Shown: one piece after another, positions 12,818 to 17,611 of the stretch
Numbering within the stretch: the stretch's first letter is position 1
How the letters are laid out: each line of letters opens with the position of its first letter
Notes under the pieces: model-generated
The model's input: only the letters and a program-made list of their open reading frames with translations
Told to the model about the DNA's origin: nothing
The model's database searches: none
Assembly (NCBI GenBank): GCA_944358565.1
Contig: CALVRK010000011.1
Location: forward strand, 1 to 17,611
Source: an uncultured Bacilli bacterium
Lineage (GTDB): Bacteria > Bacillota_I > Bacilli_A > RF39 > UBA660
Reading direction: 5' to 3'
Length of the DNA: 17,611 nucleotides
Made by a program: the position numbers and the translations under genes

Positions 12818-13721
12818 ACTTTTCTTTCATCTTTACAGCCAACTGTCTAATTTTGTTAAGTCGGTGATATACACCTGATTTAGTAATATTATTACCTGTT
12901 TCCATACTAATTATTTGACTAAGTTCTACTAAAGAAGCCTCTGGATATTTAAGCCTATATTCCGAAACCTCTTTTTCTTTATCATTAAGTAAATCATATA
13001 CGTCCATTTTCTTAAGTAACTCTATATCCTTAACCTGTTCATTAGCTGTTTCAATTATTTTATCGACATTTGCTTGCTCACAGTTATTAAGCCTATTAGT
13101 CATGTTTTTATGATCTCTATAAATTCTTATATCTTCATAATAAAGTACTGCTTTTACGGCTCCAATAATTCTTAAAAAATCACCAATCTTTTCAGCTTCT
13201 TTAATATATACAACATATCTATGTTCTCTATGTAATATTTTACTATTCAAATGAAAATAATTTAAACTCTTTTGAACAAACTGAGCATATTCCAAATTAT
13301 CCAAATTAAATTCTAAATGATATCTCGAAGTTTTAGGATCATTCACGCTAGCTTTAGTTAAAAATAAACCTTTTAAATATGCCATCAATAAATCTTCATC
13401 CGCATATATAAAACCCTCTGGAACATTACCCTCAATACCAAGAGCTTTTAAAATATCAAAAACCTTACTTTTTACTTCTAAAGTATAAAGCATATTCTTA
13501 CTATAATTGTATCCTCTTCTCACACTTACCTTGGGATATACATTAAACAAATCTTTAAATAGTGAATATATAAGTCGCGCTACCGAATTGTTTTCCGTCA
13601 CAACTTTTATACCATCACTATAATCATTGTTTTGAACAATAGCTGATAACTCAGAAATTTTTTCAGTTTCTGATACATCTAACTTACTAACTTCATCCTT
13701 AACGGTAGCCGTAAACGACAT
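12807..13721 (-). CDS. whiA: DNA-binding protein WhiA
   Basis: A 304-residue DNA-binding protein of the WhiA family, which affects cell division and chromosome segregation in Bacillus and sporulation division in actinobacteria. It has an N-terminal domain related to LAGLIDADG homing endonucleases (about 1-210) and a C-terminal helix-turn-helix (about 225-300). The family's region YLKGLFLTKASVNDPKTSRYH is recognisable, although the common Ala-x-Gly-Ser reads TKAS here. The final part (PEASLVELSQIISMETGNNITKSGVYHRLNKI) is the typical HTH. The ATG at 13721 follows AGGTGATTAG, a good ribosome site, 10 bases after the yvcK stop. It is the last gene of the operon beginning at 16747. Confidence 0.95.
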   Translation of the reverse strand: MSFTATVKDEVSKLDVSETEKISELSAIVQNNDYSDGIKVVTENNSVARLIYSLFKDLFNVYPKVSVRRGYNYSKNMLYTLEVKSKVFDILKALGIEGNVPEGFIYADEDLLMAYLKGLFLTKASVNDPKTSRYHLEFNLDNLEYAQFVQKSLNYFHLNSKILHREHRYVVYIKEAEKIGDFLRIIGAVKAVLYYEDIRIYRDHKNMTNRLNNCEQANVDKIIETANEQVKDIELLKKMDVYDLLNDKEKEVSEYRLKYPEASLVELSQIISMETGNNITKSGVYHRLNKIRQLAVKMKEKSEN

Positions 13722-13731
13722 CTAATCACCT

Positions 13732-14673
13732 CTAATCTAACAAATATGAAAGTATATCAATCGCCACTCTAAGTGTATTGTGTCTAATAGTACCATTTTC
13801 AATTACAATATAATCATTCTCAATTGTTTCTACTTTTAATTTATCTAAATTTTCATGATCAGCAATTACTAAATCCTTCTGTTCAGTTGTTTCATAATTT
13901 TTCACAATCTCTAGATCGATCTTACCGTTATTTAAAATAACCGCATTAACTTTTCTTTTACCTAAATATTTATTCAAAAGTTTAACGTGATCACTAACTG
14001 TAAAATCATCAGTTTCACCAGGCTGTGTCATAATATTACAAACATAAATAATTTTAGCTTTACTTTTATCAATTTCCTTCTTAACTTCTTTACAAAGTAA
14101 ATTAGGAATAATACTAGTAAATAAACTCCCCATGCTTAAAACAATCGCATCTGCTTCACGAATCGCTTTCAAAACATCTGGATTAACCTCAGGAACTTCT
14201 TTATAATAAACAAATTTAATCTTATCATTATATTCAGTAATATGATGTTCTCCCATAACCACTTTACCACTACTCATCTTCCCCATCAAAGTAACATTAT
14301 CCTCAGTTAAAGGTATAACTTTACCCTTCAATTTCAAAAGCGAATTAACAAGTTCAATACCATCAGATACATTACCTGTAATCTCTGCGGCTCCTGTTAA
14401 AAGTAAATTTCCTAACGCATGACCATCTAAATCACTAGATGTATTAAATCTATAATCAAATAGTTTTTTTATCTCTTCTTCATTTTCAGATAGACTAATC
14501 AAAACCTTACGAATATCACCAACTGCTGGTGTATGAAATTCTTCTCTAAGTCTACCTGTACTACTTCCATCATCACAAACAGAAACAATAGCTGAAATAT
14601 CAAAAGGTAACTTCTTAAGTCCCCTAAGTAAACAGCTCATGCCTGTTCCTCCACCTAAAACTGCTAATTTCAT
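13732..14673 (-). CDS. yvcK: YvcK/GlmR family protein (gluconeogenesis factor, CofD-like)
   Basis: A 313-residue cytoplasmic protein of the YvcK (GlmR, MgfK) family, which in Bacillus binds UDP-GlcNAc and is needed for growth on gluconeogenic carbon sources and for normal cell wall supply. The nucleotide-sugar-binding start reads MKLAVLGGGTGMSCLLRGLK with the Gly-rich loop at 7-11, then SVCDDGSSTGRLREEF, AVGDIRKVL and the HALGNLLL motif, all typical of the 2-phospho-L-lactate transferase/CofD fold. AAGG with TTGATT spacer sets the ATG at 14673; the frame's earlier TTG (14679) is not supported. It begins 2 bases after the trxB stop. The gene rapZ, usually next to yvcK, is absent here. Confidence 0.95.
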   Translation of the reverse strand: MKLAVLGGGTGMSCLLRGLKKLPFDISAIVSVCDDGSSTGRLREEFHTPAVGDIRKVLISLSENEEEIKKLFDYRFNTSSDLDGHALGNLLLTGAAEITGNVSDGIELVNSLLKLKGKVIPLTEDNVTLMGKMSSGKVVMGEHHITEYNDKIKFVYYKEVPEVNPDVLKAIREADAIVLSMGSLFTSIIPNLLCKEVKKEIDKSKAKIIYVCNIMTQPGETDDFTVSDHVKLLNKYLGKRKVNAVILNNGKIDLEIVKNYETTEQKDLVIADHENLDKLKVETIENDYIVIENGTIRHNTLRVAIDILSYLLD

Positions 14674-14675
14674 AA

Positions 14676-15554
14676 TCAACCTTCTTCCTTAATACTTAAT
14701 GCGGCAACCGCACCATCACTTACAGCTGTCACAATCTGATAATAATCTTTATAGCGAACATCACCTGCCGCATAAAGACCTTTCACACTACTCTCCATCT
14801 TATCATTAGTAACAATATATCCATTTTTTATCATTACATCTAAATCATCTAAAAAGTTAAGTTGTGGCATACCACCAATCGCAATAAACATTCCACTAAC
14901 TGGTAATGTTTTTCCGTCATCTAAAATAATACTAGATAACCTTTCATCATAATCTAATTTACTTACATTAACATTTTTCAAAACTATAATATTTTCTTTG
15001 GCCTTAACCCTACTTTGAAGTACTTCGCTAGCTCTTAAATCACGGCGAACTACTACATAAACTTTCGCACACAAATCAGCTAAATATAGAGCCTCTGTTA
15101 AAGCCGCATCACCACCACCAATAACTGCAACTTCCTTTCCTCTATAAAAAACTCCATCGCAAACCGCACAATAGCTTATTCCTTTTCCAGTAAGTTCGTC
15201 CTCACCTCTTAAACCAAGCTTTCTAGGTGTTCTACCAGTTGCCACAATAACATAATCAGCCTCTATTTTCTCCTTTTCCATCTCTACTATAAATTTATCA
15301 CTTTTCGTAACATTCAAAACTTTATCCTTCATAATCTTAATACCTAAATCTTTAATCTGTTTACTCATTTTCAAAGCAAGTTCGCCACCATCTATAGACT
15401 CAAAACCCAAATAATTTTCTATTTTATTAGTTTTAAGCATTTCACCACCAGGAACTTCTTTTTCAATTAAAACTACATCTATACCAGCACGTTTTAAATA
15501 TAAAGCCGCATTCATTCCTGCTGGCCCCGCACCAATAATTATACACTTACGCAT
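14676..15554 (-). CDS. trxB: Thioredoxin reductase
   Basis: A 292-residue FAD- and NADPH-dependent enzyme that reduces thioredoxin. The FAD-binding Gly motif GAGPAG is at 8-13, the redox-active pair is CAVC at 129-132 followed by DG, the NADPH-binding loop is GGGDAALTEAL at about 147-157, and the closing FAD motif is GLYAAGDVR. The usual RRD phrase (VVVRRDLRAS) is present. The start is ambiguous: three in-frame ATGs at 15569, 15560 and 15554. GAGGGTGATGAAA puts the ribosome site in correct spacing for 15554, giving the canonical MRKCIIIGAGPAG. This start overlaps the lgt end by 8 bases. Length matches the family (about 310). Ferredoxin-flavin variants are less likely because no other module is present. 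Confidence 0.94.
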   Translation of the reverse strand: MRKCIIIGAGPAGMNAALYLKRAGIDVVLIEKEVPGGEMLKTNKIENYLGFESIDGGELALKMSKQIKDLGIKIMKDKVLNVTKSDKFIVEMEKEKIEADYVIVATGRTPRKLGLRGEDELTGKGISYCAVCDGVFYRGKEVAVIGGGDAALTEALYLADLCAKVYVVVRRDLRASEVLQSRVKAKENIIVLKNVNVSKLDYDERLSSIILDDGKTLPVSGMFIAIGGMPQLNFLDDLDVMIKNGYIVTNDKMESSVKGLYAAGDVRYKDYYQIVTAVSDGAVAALSIKEEG

Positions 15555-16335
15555 TTTCATCACCCTCATACTTTTTAGATTTTTTCAAACTATAAACAAA
15601 CAAAATAATCCCAATAATAACCATGGCTAAAGACACTAATTGTGCAACTCTAAGTGAAAAAAACATTAAACTATCCGTTCTCATTCCTTCGATAAAAAAT
15701 CTTTCTATTCCATACCAAACTAGATAAAAACTAGTTAAATAACCAATTTTCATAAACTTCTTTCTTCTTAAAACAATCATAATGATAAACCCAATAAAAC
15801 ACCATACGGACTCATATAAAAAGGTTGGGATATAATAATTACCATTTATATGCATTCCGTCAATTATAAACTGTGGTAAATATAAACTTTGTAAATGAGC
15901 TAAAGTTGTCACTGACCCATGAGCTTCTCCATTAAAGAAATTACCCCATCTTCCAATTGCTTGCGCTAAAATCAAACCGACAACTAAATAATCTAATATC
16001 TTAAGTAAATTAACTTTTCTCTTATAACATATAACTGCAATAGTTGCTAACCCAGCTATTATTCCTCCGTGAATGGCAAGTCCTCCATTCCAAACTTTAA
16101 ATATTTCTATTAAATTATCTTTATAATAATCAAAATTAAAAATCACATAATATAAACGTGCCCCAACAATACCTACGATAACAGCTAGAAAAAGCAAATT
16201 AACCATAAAATCTTCTTCAAAGCCGTGTTTTTTGGCTTCCTTAATTGCTAAATTTGAACCAATTAAAATTGCAATAAATAAAATTATCGAATACCAATGT
16301 ATAGAAATAATCCCTAAATCAATTATCGGATCCAT
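15547..16335 (-). CDS. lgt: Prolipoprotein diacylglyceryl transferase
   Basis: A 262-residue membrane enzyme that transfers diacylglycerol from phosphatidylglycerol to the lipobox Cys of prelipoproteins. It has about seven hydrophobic segments. The signature GRWGNFFNGEAHG is at 128-140, with the conserved His in GGLAIHGG at residue 89, Arg at 60 (VGARLYY) and YESVWCFIGF. The C-terminus is short and charged (KKSKKYEGDENA). AAAGGAGG with a good spacer sets the ATG at 16335. The gene overlaps its upstream neighbour by 17 bases and trxB by 8, so expression is tightly coupled. Its substrate class is represented in the window by the lipoprotein at 3704-4402. In Bacillus hprK normally precedes lgt; it is absent here. 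Confidence 0.97.
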   Translation of the reverse strand: MDPIIDLGIISIHWYSIILFIAILIGSNLAIKEAKKHGFEEDFMVNLLFLAVIVGIVGARLYYVIFNFDYYKDNLIEIFKVWNGGLAIHGGIIAGLATIAVICYKRKVNLLKILDYLVVGLILAQAIGRWGNFFNGEAHGSVTTLAHLQSLYLPQFIIDGMHINGNYYIPTFLYESVWCFIGFIIMIVLRRKKFMKIGYLTSFYLVWYGIERFFIEGMRTDSLMFFSLRVAQLVSLAMVIIGIILFVYSLKKSKKYEGDENA

Positions 16336-16747
16336 CTTTTCCTCCTTTAAATGTTAATCTTTTAAATAAAGTCATATCTAAAACAACATTCAAAACCGAT
16401 ATGCATATAGCAACCAGTACCGCAAACCAAATACCATATATACTAAAATGATCCCCTAAAATAAAACTAACGATCTTTAAAATAATTAAATTTATAAAAG
16501 GATAAAATAAACCTAATGTAATTCCAGTAATTGGAATAGTGAGCCATACCAAAAATGGTTTAATCGTTTTATTTAATAAGTAAATCAAAATAGCTGCAAC
16601 TAAACACCATAAACCATAATAAGAATTATCAATATAAAGTGTATTTTTAAATACAAGCGTCATAAGCATTAAAATCACTGTATAACCTAAAATACGAACA
16701 ATCCAATCAAACAACTTTATAAAAAAGTTATGTTTACTTTTCTTCAT
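16319..16747 (-). CDS. YvlD/phage holin family IV-like membrane protein
   Basis: A 142-residue membrane protein with four hydrophobic segments (about 14-35, 45-63, 68-97 and 104-128), the layout of the small YvlD/phage holin superfamily IV (PF04020-like) proteins. Typical pieces are LLNKTIKPFLVWLTIPITGITLGLFYPFINLIIL and the final conserved-looking Lys/Gly tail. Despite the family name it is probably not a phage holin: it sits in a chromosomal operon with lgt. Two ATGs are in frame; 16747 has GGTGA with a good spacer, whereas 16765 overlaps the -10 box (16769-16764) and would not be on the transcript. It is the first gene of the operon and overlaps lgt by 17 bases. Function unknown. Confidence 0.82.
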   Translation of the reverse strand: MKKSKHNFFIKLFDWIVRILGYTVILMLMTLVFKNTLYIDNSYYGLWCLVAAILIYLLNKTIKPFLVWLTIPITGITLGLFYPFINLIILKIVSFILGDHFSIYGIWFAVLVAICISVLNVVLDMTLFKRLTFKGGKDGSDN

Positions 16748-16763
16748 ATTTCTCACCACCTTC

Positions 16764-16792
16764 ATTATAGCATATTCGAGTTAAAGAAACAA
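16764..16792 (-). promoter_or_regulatory. Promoter of the lgt-trxB-yvcK-whiA operon
   Basis: On the minus strand TTGTTT (16792-16787), a 17-base spacer and TATAAT (16769-16764), with TGC before the -10 (extended -10). The expected start is near 16757, leaving about 10 bases before the ATG at 16747. Intergenic gaps downstream are 10 bases or less, so it likely drives all five genes. Confidence 0.7.
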
Positions 16793-16797
16793 AAGCC

Positions 16798-16836
16798 CAA
16801 ATAAAAAATAAAGATTGAAAAACATCAACCTTTATT
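16798..16836 (-). terminator. Terminator of uvrB
   Basis: On the minus strand AATAAAG-G-TTGA (16836-16825), a 6-base loop, TCAA-T-CTTTATT (16818-16807), then TTTTATTT. A 12-bp stem with one G-T pair; the stop codon is inside the rising arm. Confidence 0.85.
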
Positions 16837-17611
16837 CACTTTGCATTTCAAATAATGCATCACGTAGTTCCATAGCTCTTTCAAAATCAAGATTTTTCGC
16901 AGCTTCTTTCATTTCGTGTTCTAAATCAAACATTAATCTCTCTTTATCTTTCTTAGTCATTTTCTTTTCTTTCTTCTCTTTGATTTCAAATTTATTAGAA
17001 ATAACTTCACGAATTTCTTTTATAATCGTCTTTGGAATAATTCCATGTTCTTTATTATAAGCTTCTTGAATACTTCTACGCCTATTTGTCTCTTTTATAG
17101 CTGCATCCATAGCCGAACTAATCTCATCCGCATACATAATAACCCGGCCATTCGCATTACGCGCTGCTCTTCCAATTGTTTGAATTAAACTTCTCTCACT
17201 TCTAAGGAAACCTTGCTTATCCGCATCCATAATTGCAATCAAACTAACTTCTGGAACATCAATACCTTCACGAAGTAAATTGATACCAACAACTACATCG
17301 TATTTACCAGTTCGTAAATCATGAATTATCTGCATTCTCTCTAAAGTCTTAATTTCATTGTGTAAATAAGCAACCTTAATATCTAAATTTTTCAAATAAA
17401 CTGATAACTCTTCTGCCATTCTAATTGTTAAAGTTGTAATCAAAGTACGTTCATTTTTTGATATTTGACTATGTATCTGACTAACCAAATCATCAATTTG
17501 ATTCTTCGTCGGTTTAACCTCAATTTTCGGATCTAATAAACCAGTTGGTCTAATAATTTGTTCAGTAACCTTATTATGAACTTTTTCCATTTCATAATCA
17601 CCAGGTGTCGC
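16832..17611 (-). CDS. uvrB: UvrABC excision nuclease subunit B, C-terminal 259 residues (runs off right edge)
   Basis: The frame is open through the right edge (the first visible residues are ATPGDYEMEKV, a UvrB phrase), so the N-terminal part lies outside the window. UvrB is the DNA-damage verification helicase-like subunit that joins UvrA and UvrC in nucleotide excision repair. Visible parts are the second helicase domain, with NLLREGIDVPEVSLIAIMDAD and the motif VI-like QTIGRAARNANGR; a lysine-rich linker (EIKEKKEKKMTKKDKE); and the C-terminal UVR motif (DLEHEMKEAAKNLDFERAMELRD), which binds UvrC. It ends in a strong terminator and is followed on the same strand by the separately promoted lgt operon. 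An uvrA gene is not seen. Confidence 0.97.
   Translation of the reverse strand, partial: ATPGDYEMEKVHNKVTEQIIRPTGLLDPKIEVKPTKNQIDDLVSQIHSQISKNERTLITTLTIRMAEELSVYLKNLDIKVAYLHNEIKTLERMQIIHDLRTGKYDVVVGINLLREGIDVPEVSLIAIMDADKQGFLRSERSLIQTIGRAARNANGRVIMYADEISSAMDAAIKETNRRRSIQEAYNKEHGIIPKTIIKEIREVISNKFEIKEKKEKKMTKKDKERLMFDLEHEMKEAAKNLDFERAMELRDALFEMQSE

Noticed and set aside
16319..16747. Phage remnant suggested by the holin-like family name
   Set aside because: Only the family label is phage-like; the gene overlaps lgt in an operon and no other phage gene is near.
1..17611. Mycoplasma-type genetic code (TGA as Trp)
   Set aside because: TGA is the stop of spmA, trxB and the 6450 and 16319 genes, in positions where read-through would break tight gene overlaps, and conserved Trp residues are encoded by TGG.
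1..17611. CRISPR array or tRNA genes
   Set aside because: No regularly spaced direct repeats were seen. Apart from the tRNA-like part of tmRNA, no cloverleaf with a matching anticodon was found.

Overview
The window is AT-rich, densely packed DNA from a low-GC Gram-positive bacterium (Firmicutes/Bacilli grade). Evidence for this is the Bacillus-like gene neighbourhoods (dacB-spmA-spmB-rluB, rnr-smpB-ssrA, lgt-trxB-yvcK-whiA next to uvrB), purine-rich ribosome sites matching AAAGGAGGTGAT, and U-rich hairpin terminators. TGA is used as a stop and Trp is encoded by TGG, so the code is the standard bacterial one and not the Mycoplasma code. An uncultured gut Bacilli lineage (RF39/Erysipelotrichia-like) is a reasonable guess but is inference. 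Almost every gene is on the minus strand; only the ferredoxin (470-658) and one orphan gene (5300-5815) are on the plus strand.

Layout. 1-362: start of an unrecognised charged protein that runs off the left edge. 470-658: [4Fe-4S] ferredoxin. 735-3655: minus-strand block of D,D-carboxypeptidase, spmA, spmB and rluB, with an internal promoter for rluB. 3704-4402: acidic-tailed lipoprotein ending in a terminator that lies directly before the carboxypeptidase gene. 4445-6979: an island of little-known genes, namely a Cys-His-Asp protein of transglutaminase-like appearance, a divergent orphan with a near-consensus promoter, an NT5C-type HAD phosphatase, a small possibly PH-like protein and a 51-residue membrane microprotein. 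7099-7450: tmRNA (ssrA), followed upstream by smpB and rnr, a trans-translation and RNA-decay module. 10090-11692: a YjdF/DUF2238-like membrane protein and RmuC. 11802-12713: Rpn/PDDEXK_2 family nuclease. 12807-16747: apparent operon of a YvlD-like membrane protein, lgt, trxB, yvcK and whiA from one clear promoter at 16764-16792. 16832-17611: C-terminal part of uvrB, running off the right edge.

How the genes fit together. SmpB and tmRNA rescue stalled ribosomes and RNase R degrades the faulty messages; the encoded tag is GNRNNYVPAFA. Lgt lipidates lipoproteins such as the one at 3704-4402. The carboxypeptidase trims peptidoglycan; in Bacillus its spmA-spmB linkage belongs to spore cortex formation. 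Automated ORF starts were often too far upstream: many genes use an AGGTGA-type ribosome site whose GTG lies in frame, so I shortened several starts. Promoters with recognisable -10 and -35 boxes generally predict very short leaders, often with the ribosome site at or near the transcript 5' end.

I did not find a clear new multi-gene system. The best candidates for something undescribed are the 4445-6979 island, the small genes hidden in it, and a possible RNA switch in front of the Rpn-family gene.
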